Assembly: GCA_049115495.1 (NCBI GenBank)
Contig: JAGDZV010000004.1
Span: 439,891-503,890, forward strand
Direction of reading: 5' to 3'
DNA from: JACPUW01 sp049115495
GTDB lineage: Bacteria; Bacteroidota; Bacteroidia; CAILMK01; JACPUW01
Length of the DNA stretch: 64,000 nt
Of this stretch, positions 36,570 to 44,805 are shown piece after piece (position 1 is the stretch's first letter; each line of letters starts with the position of its first letter). The position numbers and the translations under genes were made by a program. The notes beneath the pieces are model-generated. The model saw nothing but the letters and a program-made list of their open reading frames with translations. It did not search any database and was not told where the DNA came from.

Positions 36570-37271
36570 TTAATTCAATTCATGACCACTAACAATATTT
36601 TCGAATATTCTCCTTGAATTTTCAGTCTTAAAAAACGTCTCTAAGAATAATTCATCAAGAATAATTGGATTCTGACCTTGTTTAAAAGATTTCTTAAATA
36701 ATATTTCAGATTCGACTTTATCACCAGATTCTATTTCCTCACAAACCTTTGAAGCCTTTTCTAATAAGCCATCATTGGTATTGCTAAATAACCGGATGCC
36801 CTTTTCCGGAAGAATGCAATCCTGAAAAATATCTTTTCCGTAAATACTTATATTGTCAAAAGTTAAACCACTCAAATCGCAATCCGTAAACACCGTTTCT
36901 TCATTTCGTATTTCTGAATTTTCATCAGTTAAGATTGAATTTTTCATTAGCCCAGAAAGTCGGCAATCATAAAAATGCTGCCCTGTAAATAAATCTAAGC
37001 CAATGAATTGACAATTTGTAAAATGACATTTGAAAAACTTTGCTGGCCTTCCGAGTGAGCTAAACTTACCGTAAAATTTACAATCAATAAAAGTGCAGTT
37101 AATATATTTCGAATAAAATCCGAGATAACAATTTTTGAAGTGAACATTTTTAAATGCAGTATTACTTATCTCTGCATTTCTAACGTTTAGTTCTTCAAAT
37201 AGAATGTCTTTAAACTCTTTACTTTCGATTTTATCACTCCAAACTATACCGTGCTTTTTTGTTCTTTTCAT
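36570..37271 (-). CDS. Pentapeptide-repeat-like protein
   Basis: This 233-residue cytoplasmic protein has a central region (about 35-145) of imperfect five-residue repeats in the style A/C-x-F/L-x-x, for example NTAFKNVHFKNCYLG, CTFIDCKFYGKF and CHFTNCQFIGLDLFTG. Such repeats form a right-handed square beta-helix. The last 90 residues are helical and have no repeat. The function is unknown. It stands alone between two AT-rich inverted repeat arms, which hints at recent insertion. TAACTTTC, a one-mismatch -7 element, lies just upstream of the ATG. Confidence 0.75.
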   Translation of the reverse strand: MKRTKKHGIVWSDKIESKEFKDILFEELNVRNAEISNTAFKNVHFKNCYLGFYSKYINCTFIDCKFYGKFSSLGRPAKFFKCHFTNCQFIGLDLFTGQHFYDCRLSGLMKNSILTDENSEIRNEETVFTDCDLSGLTFDNISIYGKDIFQDCILPEKGIRLFSNTNDGLLEKASKVCEEIESGDKVESEILFKKSFKQGQNPIILDELFLETFFKTENSRRIFENIVSGHELN

Positions 37272-37293
37272 TTTGAAAGTTACTTAACCATTC

Positions 37294-37358
37294 AACATTT
37301 TAACCTTTTAACACCTTCAAGCAAACATTTTAACCTTTCTACGTTTTAACATTTTAAC
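37294..37358. repeat. Short direct repeats and right arm of the AT-rich inverted repeat
   Basis: AACATTTTAACCTTT occurs at 37294 and again at 37324 (30-base period), and a shorter AACATTTTAAC occurs at 37348. The first copy contains the arm TTTTAACCTTTTAA that is inverted relative to 36372-36385. The last copy runs into the stop of the M48 gene. Confidence 0.5.
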
Positions 37359-38592
37359 TACTCATAGAGTCAATAAACCTAATTCGTTGCAAAACTGTGG
37401 GATGCGAATAATGCACAAAAACATAAGCAGGGTGGGGCATAAGGTCGCTTAAATTTTCTGTTGATAGTGTTTTTAGAGCATTTTTAAAGGCTTCAGGTTT
37501 AGTGTGAGAAACTGCATATTCATCAGCTTCGTATTCATGTTTTCTTGAAAGCACATTTCCTATCAAGCCTGTAATAGTATTTATTGGCTCATATAAGATT
37601 CCGAAAGCAATTAGGTTGAGATGTAAATACAATTCATTGGCGCCAAGAGCAACTGATAGGGCTTCGTTAAACATAAACCAGCTCAATACAAATAGCATAA
37701 GCCCTGTGCTAACAATGGCTGTGACCATATTGCTAATGATGTGCTTCTTTTTGTAATGACCTATTTCATGCGCCAAAACACCCAAAAGTTCATCGGTACT
37801 GTGTTGATCTATAAGCGTATCAAATAATACAATTGATTTTAGTTTGCCAAAACCTGAGAAAAAAGCATTGCTTTTAGTGCTTCGCTTTGAGGCATCCATC
37901 ACCATGATTTTGCGCAATGGAAAATCAAGCTTTGCTGATAGGTTTTCAATTTCAGTTCTTAGTTCACCTTCTTCAAGTGGTTTTAGTTTATTGAAGATTG
38001 GAACAAAAAGCGTGGTGTAGAAGAAATTCATAAACAGCATAATTGCCACCATGAGTACCCAAGCGTAAATCCAAAAGTTTGGTCCAATGCTTTCAATAAG
38101 CCAAAGCAGTAAGTACATAATGCCACCACCTAAAATGGCGGTCATCAAATAGCTCTTGAGTTTGTCTATTACGTAAGTTTTTGGAGTGGTTTTGTTGAAA
38201 CCGTATTTCTCTTCAATTACAAAGGTGCTGTAAAGCGAAAACGGCATGCCCAAAATATCGCTGGCAATAAAAAGAATACCAAAATAGGCCAGGCTCAAAG
38301 GAATGCCAGCAAGTCCGAAACCTTGAAGCCAAGTGTTTAGCTGCCCAAAAACACCACTGAACAAAAAGACCAAAATGGCAATAAAGCTAATCCAAGAACC
38401 TATGTCAGATACTCTACCATGTTCTTTTTTGTAAGCCAAAGATTTGGTGTATTTCTCTTGATCGTAGAAGTCATCAAGCTCTTCAGGCACAGTTGCTGGT
38501 CGGTTGCTGTTATTCAAGAAATCCAGCACTTTGTCAAGAATAAAATTGGCAATTATTATTACCGTAAATATGATTAAGTAAGTCGTTTCCAT
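37354..38592 (-). CDS. M48 family (Ste24-like) membrane metalloprotease
   Basis: This 412-residue protein is an M48 zinc protease of the CAAX/Ste24 type with an N-terminal M48-N domain of several membrane segments. The zinc motif HEIGH is at 275-279, followed by KKKH, and the third ligand is probably the Glu in RKHEYEADEYA. Bacterial members take part in membrane protein quality control, but their substrates are unclear. A -7 element TAAGTTTG ends 7 bases before the ATG, so its leader would be very short. The stop overlaps the end of a short direct repeat. Confidence 0.92.
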   Translation of the reverse strand: METTYLIIFTVIIIANFILDKVLDFLNNSNRPATVPEELDDFYDQEKYTKSLAYKKEHGRVSDIGSWISFIAILVFLFSGVFGQLNTWLQGFGLAGIPLSLAYFGILFIASDILGMPFSLYSTFVIEEKYGFNKTTPKTYVIDKLKSYLMTAILGGGIMYLLLWLIESIGPNFWIYAWVLMVAIMLFMNFFYTTLFVPIFNKLKPLEEGELRTEIENLSAKLDFPLRKIMVMDASKRSTKSNAFFSGFGKLKSIVLFDTLIDQHSTDELLGVLAHEIGHYKKKHIISNMVTAIVSTGLMLFVLSWFMFNEALSVALGANELYLHLNLIAFGILYEPINTITGLIGNVLSRKHEYEADEYAVSHTKPEAFKNALKTLSTENLSDLMPHPAYVFVHYSHPTVLQRIRFIDSMSS

Positions 38593-38599
38593 TGGTGCG

Positions 38600-38607
38600 C
38601 AAACTTA
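38600..38607 (-). promoter_or_regulatory. -7 promoter element of the M48 gene
   Basis: TAAGTTTG on the minus strand fully matches TAnnTTTG and ends 7 bases before the ATG. It is divergent from the queuosine-transporter promoter 30 bases away. Confidence 0.5.
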
Positions 38608-38637
38608 ATTAAAACCCTTACGAAGCTTATTGATTTA

Positions 38638-38645
38638 TACTTTTG
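38638..38645 (+). promoter_or_regulatory. -7 promoter element of the YhhQ-type gene
   Basis: TACTTTTG fully matches TAnnTTTG and lies 17 bases upstream of the TTG start at 38663. Confidence 0.5.
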
Positions 38646-38662
38646 CTTAAAGACTTTTCAAT

Positions 38663-39418
38663 TTGAAGAATAAATCATCTAAGCTATTTGTAATTCTAGG
38701 TGGATTTTTTATCACCAATGCCCTGCTTGCAGAGTTTTTAGGCGTTAAACTTTTTAGTGTAGAAGCCACATTAGGTTTTGAGCCATTGGATCTTACCATT
38801 TTTGGGCAAGAAGGTCTCGGATTTACCATGACCACTGGTGTTTTGCTGTGGCCTTTTGTATTTATTCTAACTGATGTTTTGAACGAATATTATGGTCAAA
38901 AAGGCATTAGGTTACTGTCTTTCTTAACCGCAGGATTAATTAGCTATGGCTTCGTAATGATATACATGGCCATAAAAGTAGAACCTGCAGAATTCTTTAG
39001 AACAATGAAAGCCGAAGATGGTATTGAAGACATGTCTGTTGCTTTTAATGCCGTGTATGGCCAAGGTTTGAGAATTATTGTAGGCTCAATTACGGCCTTT
39101 TTAATTGGACAGTTTGTTGATGTTTTTACCTTTAGAAAAATCAGAAGCATTACTGGGGAAAAGAAAATTTGGCTTAGAGCAACCGGATCAACTTTAGTTT
39201 CTCAACTTATTGATAGCTATGTTGTACTATTCATTGCCTTTTTTGGCTTGCTTCCTACAGGTTATATTCTTGCCCTTGGGGTGGTAAACTACATTTACAA
39301 ATTTGTTGTGGCTATAATTTCAACGCCATTAATTTATGTGGCGCACAACTTAATTGAGAAATATCTTGGTAAAGAACAAGCACATAAAATGGCTGAAGAA
39401 GCGCAAAAAGCGGTTTAG
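38663..39418 (+). CDS. yhhQ: Queuosine precursor transporter, YhhQ/VUT family
   Basis: This 251-residue inner-membrane protein belongs to the Vut_1/YhhQ family, which imports preQ0 or preQ1 for queuosine in tRNA. Typical stretches are LWPFVFILTDVLNEYYGQKG (about 63-82), FLIGQFVDVFTFRKIR, and ATGSTLVSQLIDSYVVLFIAF. About six membrane segments are present. The frame has a stop five codons upstream and no ATG before residue 56, so TTG at 38663 is the best start; a promoter element lies 17 bases before it. Confidence 0.9.
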   Translation: MKNKSSKLFVILGGFFITNALLAEFLGVKLFSVEATLGFEPLDLTIFGQEGLGFTMTTGVLLWPFVFILTDVLNEYYGQKGIRLLSFLTAGLISYGFVMIYMAIKVEPAEFFRTMKAEDGIEDMSVAFNAVYGQGLRIIVGSITAFLIGQFVDVFTFRKIRSITGEKKIWLRATGSTLVSQLIDSYVVLFIAFFGLLPTGYILALGVVNYIYKFVVAIISTPLIYVAHNLIEKYLGKEQAHKMAEEAQKAV

Positions 39419-39505
39419 AGTTTTTAGTTACTTGTTAATTTTCAACCGCTAGATTCAAATCGAGTTAAAACTCTGAACCAGAAACTCTAAACTAAAGACT
39501 CTTGT

Positions 39506-39520
39506 CCCGAGATATTCGGG
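39506..39520. other. Hairpin downstream of the queuosine transporter
   Basis: CCCGAGATATTCGGG forms a 5-bp stem with a 5-base loop and is flanked by CTTGT and AAGAAG. It lies between the convergent ends of the transporter and the cysteine desulfurase, where it may act as a weak terminator, but it lacks a T-run. Confidence 0.4.
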
Positions 39521-39537
39521 AAGAAGCTAAATATTGG

Positions 39538-40689
39538 TTAGACCATCTCAGTTTTCCCAACCACAATCTCTACGAGCTTGTCAACGGTATAATCAATTTC
39601 TTCCATGGTGTTGTATCTGCCAATTGAGAAACGTATACTGGTTTTATTTGGATCGGCTTTTATGGCTTGCAGTACATGAGAGCCAATATTGCTTCCGCTT
39701 GAGCAAGCTGAACCACCAGATGCAGAAATGCCAGCAATGTCAAGGTTAAAGAGCATCATGTCGCTGTCTTTATGACTAGGAAATGCAACATTTAGTGGAA
39801 TGTAGTTTGTTCTGCCTTCGTAATCGCCGTTGAAGCTCACTCCGTCAATTTCATTTTTCAATCGATTGATAAAGTGGTTTCTCATGGCCATTATGTTGGC
39901 TTTAACTTCATCTTTTTCAGCCAATGAAATCTCTAAAGATTTTGCCAATCCAACAATTCCTGCAAGGTTTTCGGTGCCGCCTCTCATGTTGCGCTCTTGA
40001 GCGCCGCCATGAATAAATGGTTTTACCTGAACGCTTTCATCAATATAAATAAATCCAGACCCTTTGGGGCCATTAAATTTATGAGCTGAGGCTGCTAGAA
40101 AATGCACACCATATTCCTTTGGTTTTACATCCCAATGGCCAATAGTTTGTACGGTGTCGGTATGGAAATAGGCGTTATGATCTTTGCAAATTCCCCCTAT
40201 TTCAGCCAAATCGATCATGTTGCCAATTTCGTTGTTGGCATGCATTAGAGATACTATGGTTTTGCGATCTTTGTTTTCTTCTAGAAGGGCCTTAAGATTG
40301 TCGGTGTCTATATGACCATTTTCTGTTAAGCCTACAAGGCTAACTTTTACTTCATTATGACAATCGCCAATATGCTCAGCTGTGTGTAATACAGCGTGGT
40401 GCTCAAGGGGAGATGTAATTATGTGATTACAATCAAGGTCGTTAATTGCACAGGTTAAAGCCATATTATCAGCTTCAGTACCGCCTGATGTAAAGAATAT
40501 TTCGCCTGGAGCAACACCAAGTGCCTTTGAGACCTTCTTTCTTGATTTCTCAATCAGCGTTCTTGATTTTCTACCATGAGAATGAATTGAGCTTGGGTTT
40601 CCGTAATTCTCCTTAAGAACCCTGGCCATTAGTTCAATTACCCTGTCGTCAATTGGGGTAGTAGCTGCGTTGTCCAAGTAAACCTTCAT
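39538..40689 (-). CDS. Cysteine desulfurase (IscS/NifS family)
   Basis: This 383-residue PLP enzyme removes sulfur from cysteine for iron-sulfur clusters or tRNA thiolation. The PLP lysine is Lys204 in SAHKFNGPKG and the persulfide cysteine is Cys329 in SGGSACSSGS. The N-terminus (VYLDNAATTPIDDRV) and the GGTEADNMAL, MHANNEIGN and GGAQERNMRGGTEN blocks are classical. It follows glmM with a gap of 5 bases in the same operon. It is not surrounded by other cluster genes, so I do not choose between IscS and a more specialised role. Confidence 0.96.
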   Translation of the reverse strand: MKVYLDNAATTPIDDRVIELMARVLKENYGNPSSIHSHGRKSRTLIEKSRKKVSKALGVAPGEIFFTSGGTEADNMALTCAINDLDCNHIITSPLEHHAVLHTAEHIGDCHNEVKVSLVGLTENGHIDTDNLKALLEENKDRKTIVSLMHANNEIGNMIDLAEIGGICKDHNAYFHTDTVQTIGHWDVKPKEYGVHFLAASAHKFNGPKGSGFIYIDESVQVKPFIHGGAQERNMRGGTENLAGIVGLAKSLEISLAEKDEVKANIMAMRNHFINRLKNEIDGVSFNGDYEGRTNYIPLNVAFPSHKDSDMMLFNLDIAGISASGGSACSSGSNIGSHVLQAIKADPNKTSIRFSIGRYNTMEEIDYTVDKLVEIVVGKTEMV

Positions 40690-40694
40690 AATTC

Positions 40695-42080
40695 TTATCC
40701 TTTAATAATTGCCTTTATATCTTCTATGAGTTTTGTTGCTAAATTTTCTGCGGTAGTTTTTGAGCTACTTTCCGAATATATTCTAATAATCGGCTCCGTA
40801 TTCGACTTTCTCAAATGTACCCATTCGCCGTCAAAAATGATTTTTACACCATCAATGTCATTAATTTCTTGCTTGCTGTATTTCTGCTTTACCTGATCTA
40901 AAATACCATCTACATCCATGCCTTTTTCAAGGGCAATTTTATTTTTAGAAATATGATAATTTGGGTATGTAGATCGAATTTGGCCAGCGCTTTTACCAGC
41001 CTTTGCCATGTAGCTCAATATTAAAGCCACACCAATAAGTGCATCTCTGCCGTAATGAAAATCAGGTACAATTACGCCGCCATTGCCTTCTCCACCAATT
41101 ACAGCATTGGTATCTTTCATTTTAGTAACAACATTTACCTCGCCCACGGCAGCGGCTTGGTATGTACCACCGTGCTTTTCGGTAACATCTTTTAATGCTT
41201 GAGTAGATGATAAATTGGAAACCGTATTACCTTTTCTGTTTTGAAGTATGTAATCACTTACCGCAACCAAGGTGTATTCTTCACCAAAGAAAACACCATC
41301 TTCCCTAACTAAAACCAATCGGTCAACATCAGGGTCTACACTAATGCCAAGATCGGCATCTTCTTTTTTAACCGTGTTGGCTAAGTCGCTTAAATTTTCT
41401 GCCAATGGTTCTGGGTTGTGAGGAAAAACACCATTTGGCTCCGTATAAAGCTCCACAACATCATCAACGCCCAAGGCTTTTAACAATTTAGGCAAGGCAA
41501 TTCCACCAGTTGAATTCACTGCATCAATAGCTACTTTATATCCTTTGGAAGCAATGGCGTCTTTATCTACAAGGTCGTAATCCAAAACGCCTTCAATATG
41601 CTTGTCTATCCAGGTATTGTCTTGGGTGTAGCTCCCAAGGTCATCTACATCGGCATAAGAAAAATCACCTGAGTCAATTAAGGCAAGTAGTTCGTTTCCT
41701 TCATCTGCTGAAATGAACTCACCTTTTTCATTAAGGAGTTTAAGTGCATTCCATTGTTTTGGGTTATGGCTTGCAGTAAGAATTATGCCTCCACCTGCTT
41801 CAAGTCGTGGAACAGCATATTCTACAGTAGGCGTTGTACTTAATCCCAAATCAACAACATCAATGCCCATGCCCATCAATGTTCCCACAACAAGATGGTT
41901 TACCATTTCGCCTGATATTCTGGCATCTCGGCCAATGGCTACTTTTTGAGGCTTACCACTTTTGTTTAATACAGTAGCATAAGCCGATACAAAATTTACG
42001 ATGTCTTGAGGCGTAAGGCCTTTGCCTTGTTGTCCGCCAATAGTTCCTCTTACCCCTGATATTGATGCTATTAAAGTCAC
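40695..42080 (-). CDS. glmM: Phosphoglucosamine mutase
   Basis: This enzyme of about 461 residues interconverts glucosamine-6-phosphate and glucosamine-1-phosphate for UDP-GlcNAc and cell-wall synthesis. The active-site serine lies in TASHNPKQWNALKL (about residue 104 in this numbering) and the metal loop is DPDVDRLV. The GEGNGGV sugar-binding loop is also present. I place the start at GTG 42080, which gives VTLIASISGVRGTIGG, the family N-terminus. The longer frame would start at a TTG (42110) that lies inside the -7 element TATCTTTG, so it cannot be translated from that promoter. A cysteine desulfurase gene follows after 5 bases. Confidence 0.93.
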   Translation of the reverse strand: MTLIASISGVRGTIGGQQGKGLTPQDIVNFVSAYATVLNKSGKPQKVAIGRDARISGEMVNHLVVGTLMGMGIDVVDLGLSTTPTVEYAVPRLEAGGGIILTASHNPKQWNALKLLNEKGEFISADEGNELLALIDSGDFSYADVDDLGSYTQDNTWIDKHIEGVLDYDLVDKDAIASKGYKVAIDAVNSTGGIALPKLLKALGVDDVVELYTEPNGVFPHNPEPLAENLSDLANTVKKEDADLGISVDPDVDRLVLVREDGVFFGEEYTLVAVSDYILQNRKGNTVSNLSSTQALKDVTEKHGGTYQAAAVGEVNVVTKMKDTNAVIGGEGNGGVIVPDFHYGRDALIGVALILSYMAKAGKSAGQIRSTYPNYHISKNKIALEKGMDVDGILDQVKQKYSKQEINDIDGVKIIFDGEWVHLRKSNTEPIIRIYSESSSKTTAENLATKLIEDIKAIIKG

Positions 42081-42107
42081 TTGAGTCTTTAAATTACTTT
42101 GAAGCTG

Positions 42108-42115
42108 CAAAGATA
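42108..42115 (-). promoter_or_regulatory. -7 promoter element of the glmM operon
   Basis: TATCTTTG on the minus strand fully matches TAnnTTTG. It lies 27 bases before the GTG start and overlaps a TTG that would otherwise be taken as start. Confidence 0.55.
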
Positions 42116-42198
42116 AAATGCCTTTTGTTCAATAAAGCCGAATTGATGCCTTTTGGTAATTAATGATTTTGATATATTAAGAACCATTTATGTGTAGC

Positions 42199-42206
42199 TA
42201 TTTTTG
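42199..42206 (+). promoter_or_regulatory. -7 promoter element of the methyltransferase/PAP2 operon
   Basis: TATTTTTG fully matches TAnnTTTG. Its last three bases are the TTG that opens the methyltransferase frame, so the true start must lie further downstream. Confidence 0.5.
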
Positions 42207-42227
42207 GCAATCAATAAAACAGGCAAT

Positions 42228-42941
42228 TTGGATTGGTTTGGTTCTGAATATTATCTGAAATTATACAGAAATAGAAATTTAGCTGAAGCGCAGCACTTTA
42301 TTGATAATTTGCTGGATTATCTAAAACCCAGTAGCAATTGTTGTGTAGTTGATGTTTGTTGTGGCAGAGGGCGTCATTCACTTTATTTATCAAAAAAAGG
42401 GTTTAGTGTAACGGGAATTGACTTGGCTGAAGAAAGTATTGCTTTTGCCAAACAGTTTGAATCTGAAAACTTAAAGTTTAGCGTACAGAATATTCTTGAT
42501 GATTTTGGATTAGAAAAGTACAATTTAGCCCTAAACTTATTTACCAGCTTCGGCTATTTTGACAAGGATGAGCATAGTCTAATGGCATTTTCAAATATTG
42601 CAAAAAGTTTAAAGCCAAGTGCTTGTTTTGTAATAGACTATTTAAACGAGCATAAAGTAGCTAACAACCTTGTTGCCAATGATCAAGTTGAAATTGATGG
42701 AATAAAATTTAAAATCAAAAGGTGGGCTGACGATAAATTCATTAGAAAAAACATTGATGTTGTAGATGGCGATAAATCGTTTGAGTTTACCGAGCAGGTG
42801 AGAAGATTTGGTATCAAAGACTTTGAGCAAATGCTCGGAAAAGGTGGGCTTAATATAAAGTCAGTTTTTGGAGATTACGATTTGAATGCCTTTAGTGAAG
42901 AGAATTCAGATAGACTAATAATACACGCGGTAAAAAAATAA
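42228..42941 (+). CDS. Class I SAM-dependent methyltransferase
   Basis: This protein of about 238 residues has a class I methyltransferase domain. Motif I is VVDVCCGRGRHSLYLSKKG, followed by FSVTGIDLAEESIAFAKQF. The N-terminal LDWFGSEYYLKLYRNR is typical of a bacterial group of small, uncharacterised methyltransferases. The frame has no ATG before the domain; TTG at 42228 fits the domain start, whereas the TTG at 42204 is inside the -7 element. The PAP2 phosphatase starts immediately after its stop. The substrate is unknown. Confidence 0.82.
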   Translation: MDWFGSEYYLKLYRNRNLAEAQHFIDNLLDYLKPSSNCCVVDVCCGRGRHSLYLSKKGFSVTGIDLAEESIAFAKQFESENLKFSVQNILDDFGLEKYNLALNLFTSFGYFDKDEHSLMAFSNIAKSLKPSACFVIDYLNEHKVANNLVANDQVEIDGIKFKIKRWADDKFIRKNIDVVDGDKSFEFTEQVRRFGIKDFEQMLGKGGLNIKSVFGDYDLNAFSEENSDRLIIHAVKK

Positions 42942-43517
42942 ATGGCATTTAGTGAGCTCATACCCTTTTACCCCGAATGGAATTTTGAGTGGTTCATTCT
43001 TATAAATAGCGATTGGACAAACCCTGTTTTTGAAGCTATTTTACCCTGGCTTAGACATAAATTTTTTTGGGTACCCCTTTACATTTTCTTAACCTGGTTT
43101 TTTGTAAGAAATCATAAAATGAAAGGCTTTTGGGTGTTGGCTGCCTGCGGTATTTCTTTCGCTATTTCAAATACGCTGAGTGCAGAAATTATGAAGCCAA
43201 TTTTCGCTATTGATAGGCCTTGCAATGATCCCAATTTTCTAGATCAAGTAATTCTCAGAGTTAATTGTGGTGGGGGCAAAAGCTTTCCGTCTGCCCATGC
43301 TACCAATCATTTTGCTTTAAGCTTAAGCCTTATCACTATGATGTGGGCCAAATACAAAAAGGCAATAATTCCCCTGCTTTTATGGGCAGCTATAGTTTCC
43401 TATGCCCAGGTTTATGTGGGAGTTCATTATCCGGTTGATGTTTTAGTTGGCGGTGCAATAGGCAGTGCAATTGGGTTAGGTGTTGGTTTAGTTTATAATC
43501 GGTTGGTAGGGCTTTAA
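42942..43517 (+). CDS. PAP2-family membrane phosphatase
   Basis: This 191-residue inner-membrane protein has four to five membrane segments and the acid-phosphatase motifs KPIFAIDRP (85-93), PSAH (116-119) and HYPVD (162-166). Relatives dephosphorylate undecaprenyl diphosphate or phosphatidylglycerol phosphate. In the third motif the usual Ser-Arg is Ala-Gln (YAQVYVGVH, 154-162), so one phosphate-binding arginine is missing. The ATG follows the methyltransferase stop without a gap, so translation is coupled. Confidence 0.88.
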   Translation: MAFSELIPFYPEWNFEWFILINSDWTNPVFEAILPWLRHKFFWVPLYIFLTWFFVRNHKMKGFWVLAACGISFAISNTLSAEIMKPIFAIDRPCNDPNFLDQVILRVNCGGGKSFPSAHATNHFALSLSLITMMWAKYKKAIIPLLLWAAIVSYAQVYVGVHYPVDVLVGGAIGSAIGLGVGLVYNRLVGL

Positions 43518-43900
43518 CCTGTAAAAACATTCTGCTGTTTCGATTCTCCTGCGCCGCTTTCCGATGGATTGAAGTCCATCGTTTCCAATTTTTACTCTTC
43601 TAGTGAATGAATTCATTAGTTTCTAATTCCTTAAGGGTGATTAAAAAAGCCTTGGGTGTAAATTTAAACGGCTCAAAGTTCTTTTTACGCTCTCAAGAAT
43701 TCCTAGAGTAATTTCGACTTGGAGAAATCTCGTAGTAGAATCACGCTTGTGATTTAAGATCTCTCGCTCGCTTGAGATAACAAATTGATAAAGTTTCAAA
43801 GCCTAGAATGAAAACCAATCATCTTTAAACTTTCAGGCCCTTAAACTTTAAACTTAACCGCTCTCTTTGGTATTTTCGAAGCCCAAAAACTCAACTATCG
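43518..43900. other. Intergenic region with degenerate repeat-like pieces
   Basis: No gene is visible in these 383 bases. A hairpin of CGATGGA and TCCATCG with a 6-base loop lies at 43562-43581. Around 43710-43790 there is a pair of pieces in opposite sense (CTTGGAGAAATCTC and GATCTCTCGCTCGCTTGAGA) that resemble the GAGAA-rich interspersed repeats common between Bacteroidota genes. I take them as remnants of a non-coding repeat. A TATTTTCG at 43871-43878 may be a one-mismatch promoter for the next gene. Confidence 0.45.
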
Positions 43901-44680
43901 ATGGAAAATCAATTCATACTTACCGAAATATTAGCAGAAGATAAAATTGCCATTTTAAGACTTAACCGCCCAAAAGAGCTTAACGCACTTAACCTAGAAT
44001 TAATGGGGCAGTTGCGCGATGCTCTTGTGGCTTGCGATGCTAATGAAGATGTAAGATGTATCATTATTACGGGTAGTGAGCGCGTTTTTGCCGCCGGGGC
44101 TGATATAAAGCAAATGGCAGGTAAGGGGGCCATTGATATGTTAAAAATTGATCAATTTACTACCTGGGATACCATTAGAAGAGTAAAGAAACCAATTATT
44201 GCTGCGGTATCGGGTTATGCTTTGGGAGGTGCTTGTGAGCTTACCATGTTATGCGATATGATAGTGGCATCAGAAACTGCACAATTTGGTCAACCTGAAA
44301 TTAAGATTGGCGTAATGCCAGGTGCAGGAGGCACACAAAGATTGCTACGCGCAGTTGGTAAAGCCAGAGCCATGGAAATGGCCATGACAGGTAGTTTCAT
44401 TTCTGCCCAAGAAGCCTACGATTATGGCTTAATCAATAAGATTGTTCCCGTTGAATTGTATTTAGATGAGGCCAAGAAAATGGCTAAAACCATTGCATCA
44501 ATGAGTCCATTGGCCATTGAAGCAATAAAGGAGAGCATAAACCAAGGCGCAGAAAGCTTCTTGCAAGAAGGGTTACGTTTTGAACGCAAGAATTTCTACA
44601 TGCTATTTGCCACTGAAGATCAAAAAGAAGGCATGAACGCCTTTATTGAAAAACGCAAGCCTGAGTTTAAAGGGAAGTAG
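43901..44680 (+). CDS. Enoyl-CoA hydratase/isomerase (crotonase family)
   Basis: This 259-residue enzyme adds water to trans-2-enoyl-CoA in beta-oxidation or related pathways. The oxyanion-hole region is VFAAGADIKQMAG. Both catalytic glutamates are present: Glu113 in GGACELTMLCD and Glu133 in PEIKIGVMPGAGGTQRLL, 20 residues apart as in the rat mitochondrial enzyme. Length and order are standard. The gene appears to be transcribed alone. The exact chain length preference is not evident. Confidence 0.95.
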   Translation: MENQFILTEILAEDKIAILRLNRPKELNALNLELMGQLRDALVACDANEDVRCIIITGSERVFAAGADIKQMAGKGAIDMLKIDQFTTWDTIRRVKKPIIAAVSGYALGGACELTMLCDMIVASETAQFGQPEIKIGVMPGAGGTQRLLRAVGKARAMEMAMTGSFISAQEAYDYGLINKIVPVELYLDEAKKMAKTIASMSPLAIEAIKESINQGAESFLQEGLRFERKNFYMLFATEDQKEGMNAFIEKRKPEFKGK

Positions 44681-44747
44681 GTCTTAGACTTCTTCAGTTC
44701 ATTAAACTTTCTTAACATCATATTTAGATAAATATGGCGTTGCTTTT

Positions 44748-44777
44748 TTGGCTAGGATATTAAAAGCAATAATTTCG
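44748..44777 (+). promoter_or_regulatory. Promoter of the PerR-like/peroxiredoxin operon
   Basis: TTG at 44748-44750 and TAATTTCG at 44770-44777 are 19 bases apart; the -7 element has one mismatch. An AT-rich imperfect palindrome at 44784-44798 just downstream shares 9 of 12 fixed positions with the Bacillus Per box. In AT-rich DNA that is weak evidence of autoregulation. Confidence 0.5.
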
Positions 44778-44805
44778 CAGCCGATAAAAATTATTATTTA
44801 AGAAA

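Noticed and set aside
37294..37358. Possible CRISPR-like array
   Set aside because: The repeats are only about 15 bases, AT-rich and degenerate, with at most three copies and no cas gene nearby.
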